A stretch of DNA of 64,000 bases from Globisporangium splendens (lineage: Eukaryota; Oomycota; Peronosporomycetes; Pythiales; Pythiaceae): the NCBI GenBank assembly GCA_006386115.1, contig VFIW01000035.1, forward strand, positions 343,346 through 407,345, given 5' to 3'. The notes beneath the pieces were generated by a model. That model did not search any database. It was not told where the DNA came from and saw only the letters and a list, made by a program, of their open reading frames with translations. How positions within the stretch are numbered: position 1 is the first letter of the stretch; every line of letters begins with the position of its first letter. This document shows positions 54,726 to 64,000 of the stretch, piece by piece. The position numbers and the translations under genes are program-made.

Positions 54726-55119
54726 TGCAATGGGCTTCCCATTACATGGGTTCTTGGGTGCAAAGAGTGTGGGTCATACCCACACGGGTTCTACCACTCT
54801 CTACAAACCCACCCGTTAACCCATCAACATTGTATGTAGCCAATTGCATTTTTAGCCAATAAGAACATTCCATTGAAGTTTAATCTCATTGGATGATAGT
54901 CGGATTGGACACCCGACTATCTACCAATCGAAGACGCCGTAGGAACAACCCATCAGATTTGCATTTCGAACCTTAAGATTTCAATTCACTTCTCTTTTTG
55001 CACGTTATCGCGCAAAGCTCCCTTCCTTCATTTTAGACACAGCGTTACCGCTGTGCCCTTCCTCTCACCTGCGCTTCCTCAACGCACATGTACGCCGTGT
55101 AACGGGCTATCCCGTTACA
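54726..55119 (+). mobile_element. LTR-like repeat A, left copy
   Basis: Starts TGCAATGGG and ends CCCGTTACA, with short palindromes at both ends. Its first 110 bases match 56309-56473 (cacacgggt, agtgtgg and the aaacccaccc blocks). I read the two as LTRs of one element with 55120-56308 between them. Confidence 0.55.
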
Positions 55120-56308
55120 GGAACTGTCGCGTCGTTCAGCTTGTTGAAAGCGTGAACAATGCGCCAACCTCCAGTTGCCTTCTTCGCACAGAAAGTGGGG
55201 CTGCAATGCGGAGACTTGCTCTCCCGCACATGACCAGCCTTAGCACGTTGTGCAAAGAACTCGTCGATCGCCTCGACTTGTTCCTTTGGCAACGGCCACT
55301 GTCTTGCGATGCAGTACTTCGTGCCAGGAAGTACATCAATCTCATGACGAATGCCTCTGTCGAATGGCAATTCGTCCGGCACCTTGTCAGGGAAAATGTC
55401 TTCATATTCCCTGGCAAGCGCATACACGGGGTTCTTCTTGAGAGAGTCCCACGACTGCTCCTCGAACCTTTCCTTCCGTGTCTTTTCGTCCAACACATCT
55501 GCATCCGCACTGATGCTGTGTTGACGAAGCCTTCGTCGACCATTTCGACGATCACACACACCTGCGCAATATCGCCTCTCGCTAGGCTGCGCTCCAGTGT
55601 CTTCTTGCTCATCGATGGCAAGGAAATCAACTCTTGGACTGAACTTGGAGGATTTTCAATCTTCACGTGACGGATTACATCCACGTCACCTTCTTCATTG
55701 TAGACCGCGATATTCACAAACTCGCTTGGAATGTCTTGTGCTTGGACACTCCCTTCGTCATCACCACTTGTACCTTGATCAGGGGTACTCAAAACTCTTG
55801 GCGAAAAACTTCTCTTGCTGGTCTTCTTCTTCTTGTCTTGGGAAGGGTGTTTGTTCCACTTCCATTCACTCTTGTCAACGCCATCACGAACCTTCTCGTC
55901 GTCGATGGCAAAGGAGACAGTCTTTTTCTGGCGCCTGACTGCTCCACCTCCGTTCGTCTTCTTCAAAATGGGTACCACTTGTGAACATGGGGGGCCATCG
56001 CACACCGCAATATCACAAGGGTCATCTGGGATCTCTTCCACAGATGTATACACCCATACTACTTCATCCGTTGTTGTGCAGCACAAGTCAACATCTCGTG
56101 ACTTGTCAACGGAGATCTTCACATTCATCCAGTCAATGCTAGGTTGATAACGCTTCAACCATGGCATACCCAGGATGATGTCAAACTTGTCATCGAGGTC
56201 GAGTAAAATGAACTCGTCTTCACCTCGGAAATCTTCACACTTGATTACCAAGCGCACCACGCGCCTCGGCATCTTCACAGTTGACAAATTTGCCAACCGG
56301 ACAATTAT
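55120..56308 (-). pseudogene. Inverted protease/reverse transcriptase fragment of a Ty3/gypsy element
   Basis: Read on the minus strand this matches 58590-59712 of the full element at high similarity: RLANLSTVK, then DLDDKFDIILGMPWLKRYQP, the spacer with VRRQKKTVSF, and up to the start of the RT domain (GWRIVHAFNKLNDA). It is in one frame through the protease end and keeps about 40 bases that the full element has lost. A frameshift near 55520 breaks it. It lies inverted between two direct LTR-like repeats, without a visible primer-binding site. Confidence 0.8.
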
Positions 56309-56473
56309 TGTAATGGAGCTCCCCATTGTATGGGTTCTCGGGTCAGGAGAGTGTGGATTTTCATCCACACGGGTATTACCACCTCTTCCGAACCCACCCA
56401 CTGCGTGCGGTTCGGGACACACTAATATGTGTCACTCATGAACACTGTACGCAGTCTATTGCATATTAGCCAA
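56309..56473 (+). mobile_element. LTR-like repeat A, right copy, cut by the nested chromovirus
   Basis: Begins TGTAATGGAGCTCCCCATTG and parallels 54726-54870 as far as attgcatattagccaa, where the chromovirus 5' LTR starts. Confidence 0.55.
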
Positions 56474-57122
56474 TGTAATGGGCTATAACCAGCCATTACA
56501 TGAAGGTGGATCTGTTCCCAGATCTAGTGTGGAACACACCACCTTCAGCGTGCATTGTGGAGACACAAATAACAAAGGGATTACGGTAATACAGTCCCCA
56601 CATGCACGTGTGACGTCATTCGATGACGTCACGAGCGTTCTCTGTGCTGATCAGTGCAGAATGTTGTTCTCATGTACTAATCAGTACTGAGCAATGACAT
56701 CCATGTACTAATCAAGTACTGAGTGATGGTTCCTACTTGGGAAACTGGACTGGCGACGAGACCGACGTGTCTCTGCCGCCTGAAGTGAGTGGCGCGAGCC
56801 AATCACTTTGCAGGGATTTTATACAAGACTTGAAGTTCAAGCTTCTAGAAGATCCCGTAGGTTCAACCTCAGTGTACCCAAGGTTTTATATATCAGATTC
56901 ATAGGTTTTATTGTGTATATTTAGGTTTTAGTTATAAAACGTGTAGGAGCCCTTGGGGTTCATTTGTAAGTAGCGACAGGAACCATAACCATTTTAATTC
57001 AGTTGCAATTTTTCCTCCAAGTACTCAAGTCTCCTTCCTCCCTCCAAGTCGGGAGATCGCTTCCTCTGGCACAAGCGTGTGTGCCGTGTTTGAGGGACTG
57101 TTGTGAACAGCGCCCTCTTACA
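56474..57122 (+). repeat. 5' LTR
   Basis: About 649 bases, TG at 56474 to CA at 57122. It opens with a hairpin-forming block (tgtaatgg ... ccattaca). It contains two TGACGTCA sites and two gtactaatca-gtactgag units. The right end is inferred from the TG...CA rule and the following putative primer-binding site. Confidence 0.7.
56611..56631 (+). promoter_or_regulatory. Paired TGACGTCA (CRE/bZIP) sites in the 5' LTR
   Basis: Perfect palindromes at 56611-56618 and 56624-56631, 13 bases apart. The same pair is kept in the 3' LTR at 63572-63592. Confidence 0.6.
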
Positions 57123-57124
57123 CC

Positions 57125-57142
57125 TGGTAGCACTTCGAGCGG
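57125..57142 (+). other. Putative primer-binding site
   Basis: tggtagcacttcgagcgg starts with TGG two bases behind the LTR end. I could not match it to a specific tRNA 3' end, so the call is weak. Confidence 0.3.
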
Positions 57143-57241
57143 TCCTTCCAACGACCCAGTGAAGTGAAGAGGTTTGACGACGCGGCTTCAAGCACGTCGA
57201 GCATTCCTGCCCAAGACCCTGCGAGCATCCTTGTTTGGAAC

Positions 57242-58060
57242 ATGGATGCTACAGGAACCCCACTCGGTCCAGCAGTACCGGAAACTGTCGAGTTGACTAT
57301 TGAGGGTTTCCCTCATTTGTCTTCTCATGAGTGGATGGCGCTTGAGCGCATGCAAGATGTCATCGGAGAGGCTGCTGTGGTCAGTCTGCTTCGATCGGCA
57401 TCTCCGGAGGACCAGAAGAGCGCGGTGGTCAGTTTCATGCACCACGAGATCATGTCCTCCCGGAAGCAGGTCGCAACCCCTGTTTCCTCAATCAGGACGG
57501 TGCCGCTGAAGCTTGACGTCTCTCCGTATCGCGGCGGAGAGAACGAACCCCTCTCACGATGGTTCGTCGAGTTGGATGCAGCGATCGCTGCAAGACAACT
57601 GCGAGACCCTTCGCAGCAAGTGTTGTTCGCGATGTCCAACCTTGCGGGTCGTGCGAAGAGCTGGGCATATGGCAAGCGTTTAGCCGATCTAAACTGCTTC
57701 CCCAGCTACGACCACTTCAAGACCGAACTCAAGAAGGCGTTTGAACCTCCACAGAGTGAGTTCCGTGCGCGCGCCGAGTTCCTCAAGCTTCGTCAAGGCC
57801 GTTTCGACCTTCGCTCGTATGCACAACGTGCTCGTTACTTGGTGTCGAGCATCGTTGACGAGCCGATTGACGTTCCGACGCAGGTCGTGACGTTCATGAC
57901 GGGTCTGAACGATGGTCCGATTCGGAGCCAATTGTTCCGCGAGTACCCCAAGACGCTGGATGAAGCCATTGAGCGCGCGATGCAAGAAGAGTTCAGCATG
58001 AAGCAAGCGAAGTTCCATGGGTTTGCGTCGAGACCAATGCGGCAATCAAATGTCGCATGA
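57242..58060 (+). CDS. Gag (capsid part) of the chromovirus
   Basis: 272 residues from ATG 57242 (MDATGTPLGPAVPE); upstream codons of the frame have no ATG. The retrotransposon gag core is recognisable: GGENEPLSRWFVELDAAI, RAKSWAYGKRL, FKTELKKAFEPPQSEFRARA, and FKLRQG-type FLKLRQGRFDLRSYAQRA. The frame ends at NVA with TGA; the CCHC part continues in another frame from about 58017, so the gene is broken between capsid and nucleocapsid. Confidence 0.85.
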   Translation: MDATGTPLGPAVPETVELTIEGFPHLSSHEWMALERMQDVIGEAAVVSLLRSASPEDQKSAVVSFMHHEIMSSRKQVATPVSSIRTVPLKLDVSPYRGGENEPLSRWFVELDAAIAARQLRDPSQQVLFAMSNLAGRAKSWAYGKRLADLNCFPSYDHFKTELKKAFEPPQSEFRARAEFLKLRQGRFDLRSYAQRARYLVSSIVDEPIDVPTQVVTFMTGLNDGPIRSQLFREYPKTLDEAIERAMQEEFSMKQAKFHGFASRPMRQSNVA

Positions 58061-58289
58061 TGGTCCCGAGCCCATGGACATCTCGTACATTTCCACGCCT
58101 GGAAATGAGCGTCCTCGCAACGATGGGAAGTGTTTCCGTTGCGGGAAGCCGGGTCACATTGCTTGGAACTGCAAGGTGTCTTTGCCGGGTCGGCAAACGA
58201 CACAGGGTGCTCGTTCGAACAACCACGACCGTTCTTACGGTCGTCGGTTCGATCGGTCACCTGGGCCAAAAAACGGGAATGGACAGTAG
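58017..58289 (+). pseudogene. Gag CCHC zinc-knuckle segment, out of frame
   Basis: A 90-codon stretch in a different frame from both capsid and protease holds the nucleocapsid knuckle CFRCGKPGHIAWNC. The frame before and after it is the same, so two compensating indels flank it. Confidence 0.8.
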
Positions 58290-58390
58290 GGGCGGGGCCT
58301 CCTACTGGCCCGGAAAAGAGGACTGTGGACGTTGTGGAGACACAGGACTCTGGCCCCTATGTACATCAAGCACATGCAGTTTCCACTATG

Positions 58391-58678
58391 AGTGAGAAGA
58401 GTGTCAGTCAAACGTCAAGTTTGATCGTTCACAAAGTTCATGTAGACGGTATTGCAACGCCTCTACGAGCTTTGGTTGACACTGGTGCGTCGAACAACTT
58501 TGTTCGAAATGAAGTGATCGTTAGGCATGGTGTCTTCGTGCCTGATGCGAATGAAGAGAAGACAATGATTGTCCGGTTGGCAAATGGGTCAACTGTGAAG
58601 ATTTCCGAGGTGAAGACGAGTTTATTTTACTCGACCTCGATGACAAGTTTGATATCATCCTGGGAATGCCATGGTTGA
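58391..58678 (+). pseudogene. Retroviral-type aspartic protease segment
   Basis: Same frame as gag. Active-site motif LVDTGASNNFV at about 58472-58504, followed by MIVRLANGSTVKI. Then a 40-base deletion, relative to the inverted fragment at 56240-56290, shifts the frame and the reading ends at 58678. Direct repeats tgtgaagat bracket the lost piece. Confidence 0.8.
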
Positions 58679-61600
58679 AGCGTTACCAACCTAGCATTGA
58701 CTGGATGAATATGAAGATCTCCGTTGACAAGTCACGCGATGTTGACTTGTGCTGCACAACAACGGATGAGGTTGTATGGGTGTATACATCTGTGGAAGAG
58801 ATCCCAGATGGCCCTTGTGACATTGCGGTGTGCGATGGCCCCCCATGTTCACAAGTGGTACCCATTTTGAAGAAGACGAACGGAGGTGGAGCAGTCAGGC
58901 GCCAGAAAAAGACTGTCTCCTTTGCCATCGACGACGAGAAGGTTCGCGATGGCGTTGACAAGAGTGAATGGAAGTGGAACAAACACCCTTCCCAAGGCAA
59001 GAAGAAGACCAGCAAGAGAAGTGTTTCGTCAAGAGTTTTTCGTCCCCCTGATCAAGGTACAAGTGGTGATGACGAAGGGAGTGTCCAAGCACAAGACATT
59101 CCAAGCGAGTTTGTGAATGTCGCGGTCTACAATGAAGAAGGTGACGTGGATGTAATCCGTCACATGAAGATTGAGAATCCTCCAAGTTCAGTCGAAGAAT
59201 TGATTTCCCTGCCATCGATGAGCAAGAAGACACTGGAGCGCAGCCTACCGAGAGGCGACATTGCGCAGGTGTGTGTGGTCGTCGAAATGGTCGACGAAGG
59301 CTTCGTCAACACAGCATCTAGTGCGGATGCAGATGTGTTGGACGAAAAGACACGGAAGGAAAGGTTCGAGGAGCAGTCGTGGGACGCCCTCAAGAAGAAC
59401 CCCGTGTATGCGCTTGCCAGAGAATATGAAGACATTTTCCCTGACAAGGTGCCGGACGAATTGCCATTCGACAGAGGCATTCGTCATGAGATTGATGTAC
59501 TTCCTGGCACAAAGTACTGCATCACAAGACAGTGGCCGTTGCCAAAGGAACAAGTCGAGGCAATCGACGAGTTCTTTGCACAACGTGCTGGGGCTGGTCA
59601 TGTGCGAGAGAGCAAGTCTCCGCATTGCAGCCCCACTTTCTGTGCGAAGAAGGCAACTGGAGGTTGGCGCATTGTTCATGCTTTCAACAAGCTGAACGAC
59701 GCGACAATTCCAGCCCAGACTCCGGTTCCACGCAAGGACATGATCATTGATGGAATGGTTGGCAGCACCGTCTTTAGTGCTATCGATCTTACAGATGGGT
59801 TCTATCAGATTCGAATGCGCGAAGACGATGTCCCACTAACCGCAGTGAGTACCCCGAGTGGTATGCTGTGGGAATGGTTAGTGATGCCACAGGGACTGAA
59901 GAATGCTCCTGCGACCTTCAATCGAATCGTCACGAACGTTCTTCGTCCTCTGCGAACATTTGCACCAAGTTACTTTGACGATATTTTCGTTCATAGTAAG
60001 GCCACGAATGGGAAGTCTGATGTCGATGTTCATCTCGACCATCTTCGTCAAGTTTTCCAGGTCATGCGTGAGAACAAACTCTACGCAAACTTGAAGAAGT
60101 GCATGTTCTTCGCCCCCGAGATCCCTGTTCTCGGTTGTTTTGTGGGCAAGAGCGGTGTTCGAGTCGATCCGGAGAAGGTCAAAGCTATTGACGATTAGCC
60201 TGTGCCTCAGAACGTCAAACAGCTGCGACAATGGTTGGGTCTAGCCAACTACTTGCACAAGTACACGCGCAATTATGCAGCGTTGGTGCAACCCCTCACA
60301 CAGCTCTTGAAGAAAGACGTTGAGTGGAAGTGGTCGATAGACCATCAGACGGCGTTCGAAGAAGTCAAGAGGAGTCTTCGAGAAGCTCCTGTGTTGGCTC
60401 TGCCAAACCACGACAAGCCGTTCCACGTCGTCTGTGATGCGAGCGACTATGCCATCGGTTGCGCATTAATGCAACACGATGATGAGGGTCACGAGCGAGT
60501 TGTGTCGTATCAGTCACGACAACTCCGACCCGCAGAACGGAACTACCCAGTTCATGACAAGGAACTTCTGGCGATGGAGTATTCTTTGGTCAAGTTCCGT
60601 GTGTATCTGCTTGGCGAGGAGCGCTTTGCTATCTACACTGATCACGCATCTCTGCGTACGGCAGTGAAGACTCCTCATTTGTCGCAAAGAATGGCGAGAT
60701 GGTTCTCCTTCTTTGCAGAGTACAACTTTGTTGTACACTACAAGCCAGGCAAGACAAACATCTTAGCCGATGCGCTGTCAAGACGTCCGGATTACGATCC
60801 GAAGACCAAGAGTGAAGACACGGACGGAGCGTGTCGACTCTTTGAAGATGTTCAAGCGATCGCGGTGCAAGCAACGACTACAGTGCGAGAAGAGATCGTC
60901 GAAGGGTACAAGTCTGACGAAACGTGTCAGGACTTGTTGAAGTATTTCAAGGACCCTTCGGACAAAGCACTGCAAGGTCTTCCGTCGCGCACAAGGTCGC
61001 GAGTTCACCGCTTCCGAGTACACAATGGGTTGTTGTACTATGCGGTTGAAGACGGGGATACAGCAAGGGTTGTTGTTCCCAACGACGAAGGTCTGCGTCA
61101 TCGACTCTTGTATGAGTACCATGACAGTCCTTCGAGTGGCCATCTCGGACGTGAGAAAACGTTTCTCAGTCTTTCCCGGGATTACTACTGGCCACACATG
61201 TACAAGTGGGTTCGCAAGTATGTGAGGACTTGCGAGATCTGCCAACGAGTGAAACCTTCTGGTTCCACGCAGGCACCACTTCGTTCATTGGCTGTCCCGT
61301 CGGACAGTTGGAAGTCTGTGAGTATGGATTTCATATTCGGACTTCCAAGAGACACACATGGACGCAATGGCATCCTTGTGTTTGTGGACCGATTCAGCAA
61401 GATGGTTCATCTTGTGCCTGTTTCGGACAAGATCTCTGCTGAGAAGACTGCCAAGGTCTTTGTAGACGTCGTATTCCGCCTACACGGACTACCAGTCGAG
61501 ATCGTGTCTGACCGTGACACCCGTTTCACGTCCAAGTTCTGGCGTGCACTGTTCGGACTTCTGGACACCAAGTTGTCCATGTCAACAGCGGCACACCCTG

Positions 61601-63015
61601 AAACGGACGGTCAAACAGAACGAGTGAATCGTGTCCTCGAAGACGTGTTGCGCAGCTACGCAACGTCTTTCAAAGAGTGGAGTGAGTTTCTCCCTCTTGC
61701 CGAGTTTGCGTTGAACAACTCCACACATGTCTCGACAGGTCACTCTCCATTTTATGTGAACTATGGCATTCACCCTCGAGTGCCTGCTTCCATAATGGGT
61801 GAGGTCTCTACCTTGAGTGGGGGAGGGACTCCGGCTCATGGAAACAAGCCGAAGTCGTCTTACGACCTGAATGCTGCTTCCGAGTTGAAAGCCAATTTTG
61901 ACTCGATGAAACCCCTCGACGGCCTAACAAGTCGTGAAGAGCAGCAAGTCGATGACTTTGTTGTGAGGAGACAAGCCGTTGTGAGGTTTGTTCGAGACGC
62001 AATCGCGAAGGCTCAGGATCTGCAAAAGGAGCAAGCAGACAAGAGCGGAAGGAAGAACAAGCAAGTATATAAGATCAATGATCTTGTATTACTTAGCACG
62101 GCGAACCTGCCTGAACATGCAGTGTCCAATTTGGGAAGCTCGAAGCTTCTGCCAAGGTTCATCGGACCGTTCAAGGTAGTGAAATGCAATGGTGATGCCT
62201 ACACGCTAGACATACCTACACGCATGCGTCTACACCCGACATTTTATGTGGGTAGACTGAAGCCTTACCTTCCAGGTGGATCTGCGGATCCTACGAGATC
62301 TTCCGCAAACGATCGAGCTGATCGTGAAGTTTCTCCACTTGATTGCGAAGAGCAAACAGCTCATCGCTCTGGAGATTCTTCTCGGCGTACAAGAGTTGCA
62401 GGACGTCGAAGGATTGGTCCTTCACTGCCTCCAACGCTTGAAGACGAGAATGGTACTCACCACGAAGTACCTCGAGAGCCGAACCTGCCTCTTCCACAGA
62501 GCGCAGCAGGCGATCGTGAGCCAACTCACGAGACTTCTCGTTCTTCCGGAGCCGAACAAGTTCGTCCTGAACCTGTTGGAACCGTTCCTCGAAACGGGAC
62601 TCCAAAGCCGAACACTGGGCAGAACCTTCTGTCAGATCGTCGATCTTCGACTCATGATCGGCGACAAGGTTCTCGAGACTCTCGCAGCGTTCCTCAAGTG
62701 TCGAACAACGCTGCTGCAAAGCCTCGATTTGCCCACGGTGAGCACTCTTCCACTTCCAGAGTCGCTCAATCGTTTTCTCGTTCAGCCCCACCCCCGTTAT
62801 TAGACTCTCAGGGAGAGCATCGCTGGGTGGTTGAGTCGATTGTTGATCATGAAGATCGACCGACTCATCGTCGGGGAAAGAAGCAGTTGAACCATCAACG
62901 CTTCTACAGAGTTCGGTGGCGTGGATATCCACCGAGCTCGGACACGTGGGAACCTCGTCAGACATTGGAGTCTGATGTTCCCGACGTGGTCCGCAGCTAT
63001 GAGAACTGCTTGTAG
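58666..63015 (+). pseudogene. Pol: reverse transcriptase, RNase H, integrase and chromodomain, with one in-frame stop
   Basis: One frame from 58666 to 63015 interrupted only by TAG at 60196-60198, where relatives usually have a Trp (VKAIDD-stop-PVPQNVKQL). Reverse transcriptase: GWRIVHAFNKLN, IDLTDGFYQIRM, YFDDIFVHS. RNase H: VVCDASDYAIG, KELLAMEYSL, YTDHASL. Integrase: zinc-binding HDSPSSGHLG ... CEICQR, then catalytic DFIFGLP, SDRDTRFTS and the E in HPETDGQTERVNR. A low-complexity linker of about 180 residues leads to a C-terminal chromodomain (HRWVVESIVDHEDR, YRVRWRGYPPSSDTWEPR), which targets integration to chromatin marks in chromoviruses. The linker DNA also carries a long antisense ORF. 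Confidence 0.9.
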
Positions 63016-63358
63016 CGTCGCCAGGGGCGACACTACGACGACCAGAGCTACGATTCGCTCTGTCGTCAGCAGGAGTTCTTCTTTCGGCACGAGCATTGCC
63101 ACGACGAAGAAGACGCTCCATTCGGTTCTCGTTCTCAAGACGAACGAATGTTCGCCATGAGTCTCTCTGGGCTGCGATGGGTTGGTTCGGATCATCGCGA
63201 TCGTTGATCCGACGCCAACTGAAGAACCGCTCCTTGTAGAACTCGAGCTCCCCCTTCTTCTTCAGAATGGGAGAAATGTCGAAGAGTTCTGGAGCTGTCT
63301 GCTGTCGCTTGGACGACGGACGTTCTTCACGGTTCACTTGGTCACTTGGTCGCTTCAT
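62291..63358 (-). CDS. Antisense coiled-coil ORF of the chromovirus
   Basis: 355 codons from ATG 63358 (MKRPSDQVNREERPSSKRQQ) on the strand opposite to pol; the frame stays open up to 63460. The first 140 residues are basic and polar; the region LFDISPILKKKGELEFYKERF looks like folded protein. The last 170 residues form a heptad-rich coiled coil (QIEALQQRCSTLEERCESLE, RFEERFQQVQDELVRLRKNE, DELFALRNQVEKLHDQLDRL). It overlaps pol by 725 bases and fills the gap between pol and the 3' LTR. Antisense ORFs in this position are known from plant Tat-lineage Ty3/gypsy elements; function is unknown. Whether it is transcribed cannot be seen. Confidence 0.5.
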   Translation of the reverse strand: MKRPSDQVNREERPSSKRQQTAPELFDISPILKKKGELEFYKERFFSWRRINDRDDPNQPIAAQRDSWRTFVRLENENRMERLLRRGNARAERRTPADDRANRSSGRRSVAPGDATSSSHSCGPRREHQTPMSDEVPTCPSSVDIHATELCRSVDGSTASFPDDESVDLHDQQSTQPPSDALPESLITGVGLNEKTIERLWKWKSAHRGQIEALQQRCSTLEERCESLENLVADHESKIDDLTEGSAQCSALESRFEERFQQVQDELVRLRKNEKSRELAHDRLLRSVEEAGSALEVLRGEYHSRLQALEAVKDQSFDVLQLLYAEKNLQSDELFALRNQVEKLHDQLDRLRKIS

Positions 63359-63420
63359 TGCCAATTGCAAAGTGAACTGCTCCGAAAGGTCTGCAAAAGT
63401 ACGCAAGGTACTTGTGACTT

Positions 63421-63434
63421 TAAGGAGGGGATGA
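63421..63434 (+). other. Polypurine tract
   Basis: aaggaggggatga directly before the TG of the 3' LTR, the expected plus-strand primer site. Confidence 0.75.
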
Positions 63435-64000
63435 TGTAATGGGCTATAACCAGCCATCACATGAAGGTGGATCTGTTCCCAGATCTAGTGTGGAACACAC
63501 CACCTTCAGCGTGCATTGTGGAGACACAAATAACAAAGGGATTACGGTAATACAGTCCCCACATGCACGTGTGACGTCATTCGATGACGTCACGAGTGTT
63601 CTCTGTGCTGATCAGTGCAGAATGTTGTTCTCATGTACTAACCAGTACTGTGCAATGACATCCACGTGCTAATCAAGTACTGAGTGATGGTTCCTGCTTG
63701 GGAAACTGGACTGGCGACGAGACCGACGTGTCTCTGCCGCCTGAAGTGAGTGGCGAGAGCCATTCACTTTGCAGGGATTTTAAATAAGACTTGAAGTTCA
63801 AGCTTCTAGAAGATCCCGTAGGTTCAACCTCAGTGTACCCAAGGTTTTATATATCATATTTATAGGTTTTATTGTGTATATTTAGGTTTTAGTTATAAAA
63901 GCTGTAGGATCCCTTGAGGTTCATTTGTAAGTAGCGACAGGAACCATAACCATTTCAATTCAGTTGCAAATTTTCCTCCAAGTACTGAAGTCTTCTTCCT
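63435..64000 (+). repeat. 3' LTR, truncated by the window end
   Basis: Begins tgtaatgggctataacc as the 5' LTR does and is alignable with it base by base to the window end, with scattered substitutions. About 80 bases are missing. Confidence 0.88.

Larger units (their letters stand above)
56474..64000 (+). mobile_element. Ty3/gypsy chromovirus-type LTR retrotransposon, near full length
   Basis: 5' LTR, gag with a CCHC knuckle, protease, reverse transcriptase, RNase H, integrase, chromodomain, polypurine tract and 3' LTR are all present in order. The 3' LTR runs off the window. The coding part is inactive: two frame changes around the zinc knuckle, a 40-base deletion in the protease/RT junction and a TAG in the RT. 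The two LTRs differ at some 20 positions over the 560 bases visible, so the insertion is fairly young but not new. Gag, protease and the undeleted RT frame agree, suggesting an ancestral single gag-pol reading frame. Confidence 0.9.

Noticed and set aside
1..64000. CRISPR arrays, operons, bacterial-type promoters or recent bacterial gene transfer
   Set aside because: Repeats seen are ankyrin-coding or retroelement repeats; genes carry spliceosomal introns and eukaryotic domains throughout.

Overview
The window reads as nuclear DNA of a plant-associated oomycete, most likely a Phytophthora/Pythium-type species (Peronosporales sensu lato). Three elicitin genes, GH72 cell-wall glucanosyltransferases with GPI signals, a very long ankyrin/TKL-kinase gene, short GT-AG introns (about 50-90 bases) in dense genes, and the oomycete Inr+FPR core promoter upstream of every elicitin all point the same way. 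I could follow exon phases by hand for most genes and give the exon coordinates I inferred.

Layout. 1-1.7 kb: a 5'-truncated, decayed non-LTR retrotransposon with a 16-bp target-site duplication, inserted just behind the kinase gene. 1.7-8.4 kb (-): a 2,229-residue ankyrin protein with a pseudokinase and a TKL-type kinase; its repeat region is a recent 198-bp tandem array. 10.6-18.6 kb: a cell-surface/secreted cluster with one intact GH72 enzyme, three elicitins (two made by a 2.1-2.4 kb segmental duplication) and a broken GH72 tail. 18.9-20.5 kb: cytochrome b5/b5-reductase fusion. 21-53.8 kb: housekeeping and nuclear genes (FUS/TAF15-like RRM-zinc finger protein, Integrator subunit 5-like, RWDD3-like, ATG13, DUS1, glutathione reductase, a SET-domain fusion, SK-type potassium channel, mitochondrial DUF4460/TCAIM-like protein), interrupted at 48.4-50.2 kb by a second GH72 pseudogene. 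54-64 kb: a repeat nest with a fresh tRNA-derived SINE, an LTR element whose interior is an inverted pol fragment, and a chromodomain Ty3/gypsy element that runs off the window end.

Most interesting is the gene at 40957-46492 (-). Its six exons join in phase into one chain carrying an RS-rich region, an AWS-SET-postSET (Set2/SETD2 class) methyltransferase, a Tudor-like segment, an RRM, a cyclin T/K-like fold and a CDK-type kinase domain that has lost its catalytic residues. It would place the H3K36 methyltransferase and a P-TEFb/CDK12-like cyclin:kinase module, normally separate factors on elongating RNA polymerase II, in a single polypeptide. Three other nuclear genes here (Integrator subunit 5-like, FUS/TAF15-like and the RWDD3-like protein) are also plausibly linked to transcription or RNA, but the clustering may be chance.

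Second, the SINE at 54234-54482 and the LINE remnant at 57-1648 share the same 3' tail, a visible SINE/LINE partnership. Third, the Ty3/gypsy element carries a 355-codon antisense coiled-coil ORF overlapping its integrase-chromodomain linker, and its LTRs carry paired TGACGTCA sites.
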